Source: JAJTFA01 sp051715425 (lineage in GTDB: Bacteria; Bacteroidota; Bacteroidia; UKL13-3). Taken from it: 64,000 nt of DNA. Below the pieces are notes generated by a model. It was not told the DNA's origin. It saw only the letters and a program-made list of their open reading frames with translations, and searched no databases. Below, one piece after another: positions 1 through 8,342 of the stretch. The position numbers and the translations under genes were made by a program. The first letter of the stretch is position 1; each line of letters starts with the position of its first letter. The stretch lies in contig JBPXJS010000044.1 in the NCBI GenBank assembly GCA_051715425.1, positions 1-64,000 on the forward strand, given 5' to 3'.

Positions 1-720
1 AATTGTGGTGTTTTCTTTAGCAATGCCGGAGGCTGGGTTCCACCATCATCATTTGGTTCTGCCACGGGATCCAATCCTTATAGCATGAGCCGCTCAGGTA
101 TAACATCTTTTGCGGCATTCTCTGTAGGCGATGCGGTATCAACCTTACCGGTTCAGTTGTTAAACTTGTCAGCCAATCAGGTATCAGAGGATGTTGTTGT
201 AAACTGGTCAACGGCATCGGAGTTTAATAACAGCCATTTTGAAGTAGAGCGTTCGGTAGATGGTAAAACATATACCAAAGCAGGAGAAGTAGAAGGAAAA
301 GGCTTTAGTGCAGATGTAAGTAACTATAGTTTTACCGATCTTCAGGTATTGACACAAATTAACACAGGAGTTCTTTACTATAGATTGAAACAAGTAGATG
401 CCGATGGCAAAACCGACTATTTTGGACCAGTAGCGGTGAATCTTACAAAACCTGCTTTAGCATCAGGTGTTCATGTATTTCCAAATCCATTCAGTAACGT
501 AGTTACATTAAATGTGTTGAATGGAACAGGAGGTATCATGAAAGTGACGATAAGTGATATGCAGGGCAGAGAAGTTTACAGCTCTGATTATATGGTAAGC
601 AAAGGCAATCAAAGCATCAACATAGAAGCCCTTAAGGACTTAAAAGATGGTGTATACTTTATGAACGCGAGCCTAAACGGAACCACTCAAAGAGTAAAAC
701 TGGTTAAGGCTGGTAATTAA
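1..720 (+). CDS. T9SS-sorted surface/secreted protein, 3' part only
   Basis: The reading frame is open from base 1, so the gene starts before the window; 239 codons are visible. A beta-sandwich segment typical of Bacteroidota cargo proteins (LPVQLLNL, then a stretch with WSTASEFNNSHFEVERS and YYRLKQVDADG) is followed by a type A T9SS C-terminal sorting domain (VHVFPNPFSN ... GVYFMNASL ... RVKLVKAGN). It should therefore cross the outer membrane by type IX secretion. The function of the missing N-terminal part is unknown. The same two-domain end occurs in the delta-60 protein at 18820-20550. Confidence 0.85.
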   Translation, partial: NCGVFFSNAGGWVPPSSFGSATGSNPYSMSRSGITSFAAFSVGDAVSTLPVQLLNLSANQVSEDVVVNWSTASEFNNSHFEVERSVDGKTYTKAGEVEGKGFSADVSNYSFTDLQVLTQINTGVLYYRLKQVDADGKTDYFGPVAVNLTKPALASGVHVFPNPFSNVVTLNVLNGTGGIMKVTISDMQGREVYSSDYMVSKGNQSINIEALKDLKDGVYFMNASLNGTTQRVKLVKAGN

Positions 721-743
721 GAGAAATAAGTAAACCAATAAAA

Positions 744-778
744 AACCCGGCTCTGAGAAAATCAGAGTCGGGTTTTTT
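744..778. terminator. Bidirectional intrinsic terminator
   Basis: A 13-bp stem (AACCCGGCTCTGA with TCAGAGTCGGGTT, one G-T pair) has a 5-nt loop, with T-runs on the right and A-runs on the left. It lies between the convergent T9SS gene and the DUF3109 gene and can serve both. Confidence 0.9.
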
Positions 779-817
779 ATTGGTAGCAGGAGAGATAAGA
801 GGATTGAAAAGGGGAGA

Positions 818-1396
818 TTAGTTTTTATTACTTTTAAAGGCCGAAGCAATTTCTTCCAATTCTCTATACCATGCTTCTCCAAATTTTCTGATCAAAGGTT
901 CTTTCAAAAATTCGTAAATGGCCACCTTATGTTTGTCGCCAAGTTTGCATGCGGGTTTACAAATATCCCAACGGTGGTAATTAAGGGCTTCAAATTCTCC
1001 AACTTTTGAAACGCGGATAGGATAGAGGTGGCACGAAATGGGTTTGCGAAAAGTGGTTTTGCCCTCTTTCCATGCTTTTTCTATTCCACAACTTAATATT
1101 CCATTTTCATCGCGGTAAGAAAAATTGCATTCCCCGGCAGGCAGGCAGGTGGTAACAATATCACCATCCGAGTCTTTTTCGAAGAAACCTTTTTCTTCAA
1201 TAGCTGATTGGGAAGCCGGGGTAAGGTATGGAAGAATATGTGGCATTTCAGCCTCTATTATTGCCAGTTCATCATCCCCGAGCGGGGCACCAAATTCGCC
1301 TTCTATGCAACAGGCACCTTTGCATTTGCTTAGGTCGCATATAAAATGTTTTTCCAGAAGATCTTCTGATATTAAAGCGGGTTCAAGAATGATCAT
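818..1396 (-). CDS. DUF3109 family cysteine-rich protein
   Basis: The protein is 192 aa and starts MIILEPALIS. Cysteines fall in clustered pairs (CDLSKCKGACC near residues 20-30, then TCLPAGEC, LSCGIEKAW, SCHLYPIRV and WDICKPAC), the arrangement of the DUF3109 family found mainly in Bacteroidota. The clusters suggest metal or Fe-S binding, but no reaction is known. It lies just downstream of rplQ, behind a hairpin terminator. A TATTTTTG box (1401-1408) ends 4 nt before the ATG, so it may be transcribed separately and leaderless. Confidence 0.85.
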   Translation of the reverse strand: MIILEPALISEDLLEKHFICDLSKCKGACCIEGEFGAPLGDDELAIIEAEMPHILPYLTPASQSAIEEKGFFEKDSDGDIVTTCLPAGECNFSYRDENGILSCGIEKAWKEGKTTFRKPISCHLYPIRVSKVGEFEALNYHRWDICKPACKLGDKHKVAIYEFLKEPLIRKFGEAWYRELEEIASAFKSNKN

Positions 1397-1400
1397 GGCA

Positions 1401-1408
1401 CAAAAATA
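1401..1408 (-). promoter_or_regulatory. Bacteroidota -7 box next to DUF3109 start
   Basis: On the minus strand it reads TATTTTTG, matching TAnnTTTG, and ends 4 nt before the ATG at 1396. No convincing -33 TTG is visible. If it is used, transcription would begin at or near the start codon. Confidence 0.5.
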
Positions 1409-1410
1409 AG

Positions 1411-1435
1411 AAAGGCCGGGGTTTTCCCGGCCTTT
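1411..1435 (-). terminator. Terminator after rplQ
   Basis: A perfect 10-bp GC-rich stem (AAAGGCCGGG with CCCGGCCTTT) with a 5-nt loop lies 21 nt beyond the rplQ stop, followed on the minus strand by a short T-rich run. It probably ends the ribosomal superoperon. Confidence 0.8.
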
Positions 1436-1456
1436 CCTGGTGTATTCTTCAGTATT

Positions 1457-1936
1457 TTATTCTGCTGCAGTATCAGTTGATGCTGAATCTGTGGCTTCTT
1501 TTTTCTTACTTTTTCCGGCCCTTCTGGTTGTTTTCTTAGCAGCACCTGATTTAGATGATTTTTCAGCAAGCATAGCTTCGTTAAAATCAACCAATTCCAT
1601 AATTGCCATCTCAGCGTTATCTCCTTTGCGGTTCATCAGCTTAAGTATTCTGGTATATCCACCCGGGCGGTCGCCTATTTTTGGAGCTACAGTAGCAAAT
1701 AATTCCTTTACGGCATCTTTGCTTTGCAGGTAGCTGAAAATAACCCTGCGTGAATTGGTAGAATCTTCTTTACCCTTGGTAATAAGAGGTTCTACATATT
1801 TCTTCAGTTCTTTTGCTTTGGCCAGGGTAGTGGTGATACGCTTATGAACGATAAGCGATGCAGCCATATTGGAAAGCATAGCTTTACGATGCGATGCTGT
1901 TCTGCCTAAGTGATTAACTGTTCTTCCGTGTCTCAT
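1457..1936 (-). CDS. rplQ: 50S ribosomal protein L17
   Basis: The protein is 159 aa. The core (MRHGRTVNHLGRTASHRKAM ... RITTTLAKAKELKKYVEPL ... DRPGGYTRILKL) is clear L17, which lines the exit-tunnel side of the large subunit. About 30 residues beyond the usual bacterial length form a Lys/Ala/Ser/Thr-rich tail (residues about 127-159), common in Bacteroidota. It is the last gene of the superoperon, 61 nt after rpoA and before the hairpin at 1411-1435. Confidence 0.98.
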   Translation of the reverse strand: MRHGRTVNHLGRTASHRKAMLSNMAASLIVHKRITTTLAKAKELKKYVEPLITKGKEDSTNSRRVIFSYLQSKDAVKELFATVAPKIGDRPGGYTRILKLMNRKGDNAEMAIMELVDFNEAMLAEKSSKSGAAKKTTRRAGKSKKKEATDSASTDTAAE

Positions 1937-1997
1937 AATCTGTTTTCTTGTAAACCATCATTATTAACAAGTAACAATGGATGATCAATTTCTGTTA

Positions 1998-2990
1998 TTA
2001 TTCTTCGTTTGAAATATACTTTGCTACATCCATTCCAAAGGTTAAACCTTTGTCGCGAACCAATTCTTCAAGTTCTGAAAGCGATTTTTTACCAAAGTTG
2101 CGGAACTTCAATAAATCTCCGATATCATAACTTACCAGATCAGACAGGCTCTTGATATCGGCAGCTTTTAAGCAATTGTATGCACGTACCGAAAGGTCAA
2201 GATCTGAAAGAGGGGTTTTAAGAATTTTGCGGATATGCAATACATTCTCATCAACCTCCTGAGGTGCTTCTTTAACCTGGGTATCAAGTGTAATAAGCTC
2301 ATCAGAGAATAGCATAAAGTGCTGGATCAAAATTTTGGCAGCTTCTTTTAATGCTTCTTCCGGGTGAATAGATCCATCTGTAGATATTTCAATAGTCAAT
2401 TTCTCGTAGTCGGTTTTTTGTTCAACACGGTAATCTTCTACTGTATATTTTACATTTTTAATCGGGGTAAAGATGGCATCAATTGGAATTAAACCAATTA
2501 CCGCATCTTTAGGTTTGTTCTCATCAGCCGGAATATAACCACGACCTTTTTCTACTGTAATTTCCAGTTCAAGGTGTGTTTTAGGATCCATATTGCAGAT
2601 AACCATTTCAGGATTTAAAATTCTGAAAGTATTGGTATGCTTTGCAATATCTCCGGCAGTAAATTGCTCCTGGCCTTTGATGTTGATGAATATTTTCTCA
2701 TTATCAATGCCATCTACAACACGTTTGAAACGAACCTGCTTAAGATTTAATACAATCTCAACAACGTCTTCAATAACGCCTTTAATGGTAGAGAACTCGT
2801 GCTCAACTCCTGAAACCTTTAACGAGGTGATGGCATAACCTTCCAAAGATGAAAGAAGGATTCTGCGCAATGAGTTACCGATAGTAACTCCGTATCCTTT
2901 TTCAAGCGGGCGGAACTCAAACTGACCAAAAAAGTCAGTTTCTTTATGCATAATAACCTTGTCCGGTTTTTGAAAAGCAAGAATGGCCAT
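1998..2990 (-). CDS. rpoA: RNA polymerase subunit alpha
   Basis: The protein is 330 aa. The N-terminal dimerisation domain contains EFRPLEKGYGVTIGNSLRRI and LLSSLEGYAI. After a linker, the C-terminal domain (about 255-320) has the helix-hairpin-helix stretch ending in FRNFGKKSLSELEELV, which contacts promoter DNA and activators. Length and domain order are normal. It lies 17 nt after rpsD and before rplQ, the standard alpha-operon order. Confidence 0.99.
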   Translation of the reverse strand: MAILAFQKPDKVIMHKETDFFGQFEFRPLEKGYGVTIGNSLRRILLSSLEGYAITSLKVSGVEHEFSTIKGVIEDVVEIVLNLKQVRFKRVVDGIDNEKIFINIKGQEQFTAGDIAKHTNTFRILNPEMVICNMDPKTHLELEITVEKGRGYIPADENKPKDAVIGLIPIDAIFTPIKNVKYTVEDYRVEQKTDYEKLTIEISTDGSIHPEEALKEAAKILIQHFMLFSDELITLDTQVKEAPQEVDENVLHIRKILKTPLSDLDLSVRAYNCLKAADIKSLSDLVSYDIGDLLKFRNFGKKSLSELEELVRDKGLTFGMDVAKYISNEE

Positions 2991-3007
2991 TTATTAAATT
3001 TATTTAA

Positions 3008-3616
3008 TTATTTAGAATATAATTCAACGATCAATTGTTCCTTAATATTTTCAGGAATCTGGTCTCTTTCCGGATAACCAAGGAATGTTCCTTTCATTTC
3101 TTTCTCATCCCAGCTCAACCAGTTAAATTTTCTGGCTCCGCCATGATTGATAGAATCTGTTATCACCTCAAGACTTTTTGATTTTTCACGCACTTCCACT
3201 ACATCACCAGGGCGCATAGCATAGGAAGCGATATTTACCACTTTACCATTTACGGTAATATGGCAATGGCTTACCAGCTGACGTGCCTGATTGCGTGACT
3301 GGGCAATACCTAAACGGTACACCGTATTATCTAGGCGAGCCTCAAGAAACTTTAACAGGTTTTCGCCTGTAGCTCCTTTTTTACGGGCTGCCTCTTCAAA
3401 GGTTTTGTAGAACTGACGCTCCAGTACACCATAGGTGAATTTTGCCTTTTGTTTTTCATATAACTGAACTGCGTATTCAGTTAATTTTGCTCTCTTACGG
3501 TTTAATCCGTGTTGTCCCGGAGGGTAATTTCTTCTTTCCAAAGCTTTGTCTGGTCCGAAGATCGCCTCTTTAAAACGCCTGGCAACTTTGGTTTTTGGTC
3601 CTAAATATCTAGCCAT
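3008..3616 (-). CDS. rpsD: 30S ribosomal protein S4
   Basis: The protein is 202 aa. It begins MARYLGPKTKVARRFKEAIF and carries the S4 RNA-binding fold around RLDNTVYRLGIAQSRNQAR and VNGKVVNI. S4 is a primary 16S rRNA binder and, in many bacteria, a repressor of the alpha operon. The N-terminal zinc cysteines of some S4 proteins are absent. It sits between rpsK and rpoA. Confidence 0.99.
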   Translation of the reverse strand: MARYLGPKTKVARRFKEAIFGPDKALERRNYPPGQHGLNRKRAKLTEYAVQLYEKQKAKFTYGVLERQFYKTFEEAARKKGATGENLLKFLEARLDNTVYRLGIAQSRNQARQLVSHCHITVNGKVVNIASYAMRPGDVVEVREKSKSLEVITDSINHGGARKFNWLSWDEKEMKGTFLGYPERDQIPENIKEQLIVELYSK

Positions 3617-3644
3617 TGTATTGTGTTATCGTAATTGCTGAAAA

Positions 3645-4040
3645 TTAAACTCTTCTCGATTTTGGAGGGCGGCAACCATTGTGGGGCAGGGGAGTAATAT
3701 CGCGGATGGATGTTACTTCCAAACCTGAAGCAGCTAAAGTACGTATAGCTGAGTCACGTCCTGAACCAGGTCCCTTTACAAACACCTCAATTTTCTTAAC
3801 ACCAAGTTCAACTGCAACTTTGGCGCAATCAGAAGCCGCAGTTTGTGCAGCATATGGAGTGTTTTTCTTTGATCCCCTGAATCCCATTTTACCTGCAGAA
3901 GCCCAGGAAATAACCTGACCCTGGCTGTTGGTAATGGAAATAATAATGTTATTGAAAGATGCTTTAATATGTGCCTGACCATTAGAGTCAATTGCAACAT
4001 TCTTTTTCTTAGCAGCTTTTTTATTTGTGTTAGTAGCCAT
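3645..4040 (-). CDS. rpsK: 30S ribosomal protein S11
   Basis: The protein is 131 aa, with the hallmark C-terminal block (GPGSGRDSAIRTLAASGLEV, DITPLPHNGCRPPKSRRV). It forms part of the platform by the mRNA exit channel. The N-terminus is lysine-rich. The gene follows rpsM by 19 nt. Confidence 0.99.
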   Translation of the reverse strand: MATNTNKKAAKKKNVAIDSNGQAHIKASFNNIIISITNSQGQVISWASAGKMGFRGSKKNTPYAAQTAASDCAKVAVELGVKKIEVFVKGPGSGRDSAIRTLAASGLEVTSIRDITPLPHNGCRPPKSRRV

Positions 4041-4059
4041 TCTCTGTGTTTATTAATGA

Positions 4060-4437
4060 TTACTTGGTTACTTTTTTCTTACCAGCAACCGTTTTACGCT
4101 TACCTTTACGTGTGCGGGAGTTGGTACGTGTACGTTGGCCGCGAACCGGTAAACCTTTACGGTGACGCAAACCTCTGTAGCAACCAATATCCATCAAACG
4201 CTTGATGTTTAACTGTCTTTCTGAACGAAGTTCACCTTCAACGGTAAGTTCTTCTGTGATATACTTTCTGATTTTATTCAGATCGTCATCATTCCACTCA
4301 GACACTTTTTTGTTCCAGTCTATACCGCACTCAGTTAAAATATACTGGGCAGTGGATCTTCCGATTCCAAAAATGTAGGTGAGACCAATCTCACCGCGCT
4401 TATTTTTTGGTAAATCAATACCTGATATACGAGCCAT
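4060..4437 (-). CDS. rpsM: 30S ribosomal protein S13
   Basis: The protein is 125 aa. It starts MARISGIDLPKNKRGEIGL, has the helix-two-turn-helix region with YIFGIGRSTA, and a basic tail (RGLRHRKGLPVRGQRTRTNS) that reaches the P-site tRNA. S13 forms head bridges to the 50S subunit. It lies 9 nt after rpmJ. Confidence 0.99.
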   Translation of the reverse strand: MARISGIDLPKNKRGEIGLTYIFGIGRSTAQYILTECGIDWNKKVSEWNDDDLNKIRKYITEELTVEGELRSERQLNIKRLMDIGCYRGLRHRKGLPVRGQRTRTNSRTRKGKRKTVAGKKKVTK

Positions 4438-4446
4438 AGTTCTTTA

Positions 4447-4563
4447 TTATCCTTGACGTTGTTTAAACTTAGGGTTCTTTTTGTTAATAACGTACACTCT
4501 ACCGTTACGCTTAACGATCTTGCAGTCCTCACTGCGTTTTTTTACCGATGCTCTAACTTTCAT
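4447..4563 (-). CDS. rpmJ: 50S ribosomal protein L36, zinc-free form
   Basis: This 38-aa gene was read directly between infA and rpsM. It starts MKVRASVKKRSEDCKIVKRN and ends KFKQRQG, the L36 signature. Of the four zinc ligands of the classical form only Cys14 remains; the others are Ser11, Asn27 and Phe near 33, so the ribbon cannot bind zinc normally. The ATG follows the infA stop by 1 nt, and rpsM starts 9 nt downstream. Confidence 0.97.
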   Translation of the reverse strand: MKVRASVKKRSEDCKIVKRNGRVYVINKKNPKFKQRQG

Positions 4564-4564
4564 C

Positions 4565-4783
4565 TTATTTGTATCTGTAAATTATTCTGCCTTTTGTTAA
4601 GTCGTATGGCGACATCTCTACGGAGATCTTATCACCGGGTAGAATTTTAATATAGTTCATTCTCATTTTACCTGAGATATGTGCTATAATTTCGTGCCCG
4701 TTTTCAAGACGAACCCTAAACATGGCATTTGATAATGCTTCTGTTATTACTCCGTCTTGTTTGATAAGCGCTTGTTTCGACAT
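4565..4783 (-). CDS. infA: Translation initiation factor IF-1
   Basis: The protein is 72 aa, a single S1-like OB fold (NAMFRVRLENGHEIIAHISG, then KILPGDKISVEMSPYDLTKG) that binds the 30S A site during initiation. It begins the promoter-distal segment of the superoperon and has its own promoter at 4803-4832. The map and adk genes often found between secY and infA are absent here. Confidence 0.98.
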   Translation of the reverse strand: MSKQALIKQDGVITEALSNAMFRVRLENGHEIIAHISGKMRMNYIKILPGDKISVEMSPYDLTKGRIIYRYK

Positions 4784-4802
4784 ACCGTTTTTATAAGGGC
4801 TG

Positions 4803-4832
4803 CAAAGATAACAGCTTTTTTTTATTTGCCAA
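4803..4832 (-). promoter_or_regulatory. Internal promoter before infA
   Basis: On the minus strand the -7 box TATCTTTG (4803-4810) is preceded by 19 nt and a -33 TTG (4830-4832), a full Bacteroidota sigma-A consensus. It lies in the 54-nt secY-infA gap, 19 nt before the infA ATG. It would let infA-rpmJ-rpsM-rpsK-rpsD-rpoA-rplQ be expressed independently. Confidence 0.75.
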
Positions 4833-4837
4833 TTATT

Positions 4838-6196
4838 TTATGCCGCCCCTACCGCTGTTCTCCCTTTGATACGTCCAGACTTCATTAATCCGTCATAGTG
4901 GCGCATCAAAAGATGACTTTCAATCTGTTGTAATGTATCCAATACCACACCTACCAGAATTAACAGGGAAGTTCCGCCATAAAACTGAGCAAACTGGCTG
5001 TTAATATTAAGTATTCCTGCAAGTGAGGGGAGGATGGCAACCACTGCCAGGAATATTGCACCCGGTAAAGTGATACGCGACATTACATTATCTACAAAGG
5101 TTGCTGTTGCTTTGCCTGGTTTCACACCCGGAATAAATCCTCCGTTACGTTTCATATCATCAGCAATCTGGTTTGGATTAACCGCAATAGCTGTGTAGAA
5201 ATAGGTGAAAACGATAATTAACAAAGCAAAAGTAATATTATAACCGAAAGAGGCAGGGTTAATAAAGGTAGACATAATACCCTGCATGGTTTCGTAATTA
5301 GGGAAAAACTGAGCAATGGTTGATGGAATAAACATCAGCGCCTGAGCAAAGATGATTGGCATTACACCGGCAGCATTAACCTTAAGCGGGATATACTGGC
5401 GAACTCCTCCATATTGGCGATTGCCCACAATTCTTTTTGCGTATTGTACCGGTATTTTACGGGTACCCTGCACAAGCATAATCACACCCATAATTACTGC
5501 AAAGAGGGCAGCAAGCTCTACAAGGAAAATAACAAGACCTCCACCTGATTCTGATAGTTTAAAGAAAAACTCATCCTTTAATGCAAATGGCAAACGGGCA
5601 ATAATTCCGATCATAATAATCAGAGATACTCCGTTACCAATTCCTTTATCTGTAATGCGCTCACCCAACCACAATACAAACATGGTGCTGGCAGTAAGAA
5701 CAACAATAGAGGTAAGCATGAAGAAGAAATCACTAACCAGTTCAGGATGTGTATTGGAGATAATGGCTCCAGGATTTTCTGATTTCAGGTTGATAAGGAA
5801 ACCAATGGACTGAACTGCTGTAATTGCAATAGTTAAATAACGTGTTATCTGGTTAATCTTTCTGCGTCCGTCTTCTCCTTCTTTCTGCATTTTCTGGAAT
5901 GAAGGTACAGCCATAGTTAATAACTGAACAACGATAGATGCAGAAATATAAGGCATGATACCTAAAGCAAATATGGATCCGCGGGCAAAAGCACCACCGG
6001 CAAACATATTAATCAAACCAAAGATACCGTCTGAAGCCTGTTTTGCAGAACCTTCGAGCATGTTTGCATCAACACCGGGTAACGTTACATAAGTACCAAC
6101 ACGGTATATGAGTAACATCCAGAAGGTAATCGCCAGCTTGTAGCGGAGATCTTCGATTCTGTAGATATTCTTTATGGTTTCAATTATTTTCTTCAT
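4838..6196 (-). CDS. secY: Preprotein translocase subunit SecY
   Basis: The protein is 452 aa with about ten membrane segments. Typical SecY stretches are visible (YRVGTYVTLPGVD, ASIVVQLLTMAVPSFQKMQ, GERITDKGIGNGVSLIIMIG, FTYFYTAIAVNPNQIADDMK). It is the central channel of the SecYEG translocon in the inner membrane. The start codon follows the rplO stop by 3 nt, so translation is probably coupled. The length is usual. Confidence 0.99.
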   Translation of the reverse strand: MKKIIETIKNIYRIEDLRYKLAITFWMLLIYRVGTYVTLPGVDANMLEGSAKQASDGIFGLINMFAGGAFARGSIFALGIMPYISASIVVQLLTMAVPSFQKMQKEGEDGRRKINQITRYLTIAITAVQSIGFLINLKSENPGAIISNTHPELVSDFFFMLTSIVVLTASTMFVLWLGERITDKGIGNGVSLIIMIGIIARLPFALKDEFFFKLSESGGGLVIFLVELAALFAVIMGVIMLVQGTRKIPVQYAKRIVGNRQYGGVRQYIPLKVNAAGVMPIIFAQALMFIPSTIAQFFPNYETMQGIMSTFINPASFGYNITFALLIIVFTYFYTAIAVNPNQIADDMKRNGGFIPGVKPGKATATFVDNVMSRITLPGAIFLAVVAILPSLAGILNINSQFAQFYGGTSLLILVGVVLDTLQQIESHLLMRHYDGLMKSGRIKGRTAVGAA

Positions 6197-6199
6197 GCG

Positions 6200-6649
6200 T
6201 TATATTTTAACGGCTGAACCACCAACAGCTTCAATATTTTTTATTGCAGTAGCTGAAAATGCGTGAGCTTTAACTTCTATAGTTGCTTTTAACTCACCTC
6301 TTCCCAATATTTTTACCAGATCTTTTTTAGATACCAATCCGTTGTTGATTAAAGCATCAACATCAATGGTTTTTAATCCTTTTGCCTCAGCAAGTTTTTG
6401 CAGGGTATCCAGGTTAACCGGAGTATACTCTACACGGCTAATGTTTTTGAAACCAAACTTAGGTATACGTCTGTATAATGGCATCTGTCCACCTTCAAAA
6501 CCTCTTTTGGTAGAAGTACCTGAACGGGAACCTGCGCCTTTGTGACCACGTGCTGCAGTACCGCCTTTTCCGCTTCCTTCACCGCGACCTACGCGTTTTC
6601 CCTGTCTGTGTGTAGCTCCTGCTGCTGGTTTTAATGTATGTAATTTCAT
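6200..6649 (-). CDS. rplO: 50S ribosomal protein L15
   Basis: The protein is 149 aa. The glycine- and arginine-rich N-terminus (GKRVGRGEGSGKGGTAARGH, then GFEGGQMPLYRRIPKFGF) is the L15 signature; it threads into 23S rRNA. It is the last ribosomal gene of the spc segment, 3 nt before secY. Confidence 0.99.
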   Translation of the reverse strand: MKLHTLKPAAGATHRQGKRVGRGEGSGKGGTAARGHKGAGSRSGTSTKRGFEGGQMPLYRRIPKFGFKNISRVEYTPVNLDTLQKLAEAKGLKTIDVDALINNGLVSKKDLVKILGRGELKATIEVKAHAFSATAIKNIEAVGGSAVKI

Positions 6650-6671
6650 GATTGTACTTACGCTTTAATAA

Positions 6672-6851
6672 TTAAACGTTTTCAACTTTTAATAAATGAG
6701 CAACCTGGTTGATCATACCCATTACCTGAGGAGTTGCTTCCTTCTCAATGCATTGGTTAAGTTTGGTAAAACCTAAAGCCCTGATAGTTCTCTTTTGATT
6801 TTCAGGCCTGTCTATAATGCTTTTTACCTGTGTAATTTTAACTTTTGCCAT
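6672..6851 (-). CDS. rpmD: 50S ribosomal protein L30
   Basis: This 59-aa gene was read directly between rpsE and rplO. It starts MAKVKITQVKSIIDRPENQK and continues RTIRALGFTKLNQ, ending VAHLLKVENV, the short bacterial L30 form. The ATG is 1 nt after the rpsE stop; rplO follows after 22 nt. Confidence 0.97.
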   Translation of the reverse strand: MAKVKITQVKSIIDRPENQKRTIRALGFTKLNQCIEKEATPQVMGMINQVAHLLKVENV

Positions 6852-6852
6852 G

Positions 6853-7374
6853 TTATTGTCCGTTAAATACTTTCTTTAATCCTATTCCTCTGTGCTGTGC
6901 AATGGTATAAGCATCGCGCATATTTAACAATGCATTGATGGTAGCTTTTACCACGTTGTGTGGGTTTGAAGAACCTTTTGATTTGGCAAGTACATCTGTA
7001 ATACCGGCACTTTCCAATACCGCACGCATTGCACCACCTGCAATTACACCTGTTCCGTGTGCTGCCGGCTTAAGAAATACGCGGCCTCCGCAAAACTTAC
7101 CGTTTTGATCGTGTGGCACAGTACCTTTTAATACAGGTACTTTAACCAGGTTTTTCTTTGCATCATCTATACCTTTGGTGATGGCATCGGTAACCTCATT
7201 GGCTTTACCAAGTCCGTATCCTACAATTCCATGTCCGTCACCTACTACTACCAGAGCAGAGAAACTGAAAGTTCTACCACCTTTGGTAACCTTGGCTACA
7301 CGGTTAATTGCAACAACTCTTTCCTTGAGTTCGATATCGCTTGATTTTACTCTTTTTACGTTTGCTGTCGACAT
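6853..7374 (-). CDS. rpsE: 30S ribosomal protein S5
   Basis: The protein is 173 aa. The double-stranded-RNA-binding half contains ELKERVVAINRVAKVTKGGR, and the loop GIVGYGLGKANEV is where ram and spectinomycin mutations map in other bacteria. The C-terminal half contains GTGVIAGGAMRAVLESAGI. It follows rplR by 29 nt. Confidence 0.99.
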   Translation of the reverse strand: MSTANVKRVKSSDIELKERVVAINRVAKVTKGGRTFSFSALVVVGDGHGIVGYGLGKANEVTDAITKGIDDAKKNLVKVPVLKGTVPHDQNGKFCGGRVFLKPAAHGTGVIAGGAMRAVLESAGITDVLAKSKGSSNPHNVVKATINALLNMRDAYTIAQHRGIGLKKVFNGQ

Positions 7375-7403
7375 ATTGTTATTTGTTCAGCTTTGAACTT
7401 TAA

Positions 7404-7754
7404 TTAAAATTTGAGGCCCCCTTCGCGTGCTGCATCTGCCAAACTTTTAACACGTCCGTGATATAAATATCCGTTACGGTCAAATGAACAGGTGCTGATA
7501 CCCGCTTTTACTGCTTTTTCGGCAAGGTCTTTACCAACCAAAGCAGACTTTTCTGTTTTGTTTATTTTATCTGCTATCTTTTTTGATGATGCAGCGGCAA
7601 TGGTTTTGCCATGAACATCGTCAATAAGCTGAGCATAGATCTCGTTATTGCTGCGAAACACAGTTAACCGAGGCTTCTCAGGGGTACCAAATACCCTGCT
7701 GCGTATTTTTGCTTTAAGTTTTGTTCTTCTTGCAATTTTTCTAAGTACTGCCAT
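7404..7754 (-). CDS. rplR: 50S ribosomal protein L18
   Basis: The protein is 116 aa: a basic N-terminus, then PRLTVFRSNNEIYAQLIDD and the C-terminal FDRNGYLYHGRVKSLADAAR. It is a 5S rRNA-binding protein. The order rplF-rplR-rpsE is canonical for the spc operon. Confidence 0.99.
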   Translation of the reverse strand: MAVLRKIARRTKLKAKIRSRVFGTPEKPRLTVFRSNNEIYAQLIDDVHGKTIAAASSKKIADKINKTEKSALVGKDLAEKAVKAGISTCSFDRNGYLYHGRVKSLADAAREGGLKF

Positions 7755-7766
7755 AATCTTTTACTT

Positions 7767-8321
7767 TTATTTAGCAGCTGTTTTACCAGCTTTACGTCTG
7801 AGAGCTTCTCCAACAAATTTGATACCTTTACCTTTGTACGGCTCAGGTTTACGCAGTGAGCGTATTTTAGCCGCAACCTGACCAATCAGTTGTTTATCGC
7901 AACCTTCAAGGGTAATGATTGGGTTTTTACCTTTTTCCTGCTCGGTTTTTACTTTTAGTTCTTTTGGAATCTCGAAGTAAATATGGTGGGAATATCCGAG
8001 TGTAAGATCAAGGATGTTTCCATCAGTTGCAGCTTTATAACCAACACCTACCAATTCCTGTTTAACAGTATAGCCATTGGTAACGCCTTCTACCATATTG
8101 TTCAGTAATGAACGGTAGAGACCATGAAGGGCTTTGTGTCTTTTTTGTTCGGTAGGGCGGGTGAGGGTTAGCTCATTATTTTCTATATTCAGTTTAATAT
8201 CTTGATCAATCTGTTGTTGTAATTCTCCTTTTGGACCTTTAACAGAAACAAGGTTGCTTGCTGATACGTTAACTTCAACGCCTTTGGGCAATGTTATGGG
8301 TGCTTTTCCTATACGTGACAT
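7767..8321 (-). CDS. rplF: 50S ribosomal protein L6
   Basis: The protein is 184 aa with two tandem L6 folds. It starts MSRIGKAPITLPKGVEV; the second domain ends in the hallmark RSLRKPEPYKGKGIKF. It lies near the GTPase-associated centre of the 50S subunit. A run of TTTTTTACCTCC just upstream of rplF (8321-8335 on the plus strand) reads GGAGGT on the minus strand, an unusually good Shine-Dalgarno for this operon. Confidence 0.99.
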   Translation of the reverse strand: MSRIGKAPITLPKGVEVNVSASNLVSVKGPKGELQQQIDQDIKLNIENNELTLTRPTEQKRHKALHGLYRSLLNNMVEGVTNGYTVKQELVGVGYKAATDGNILDLTLGYSHHIYFEIPKELKVKTEQEKGKNPIITLEGCDKQLIGQVAAKIRSLRKPEPYKGKGIKFVGEALRRKAGKTAAK

Positions 8322-8342
8322 TTTTTTACCTCCTTCTGAATA

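Noticed and set aside
5352..5813. 153-codon plus-strand frame inside secY
   Set aside because: Antisense to a highly conserved gene with no start signal.
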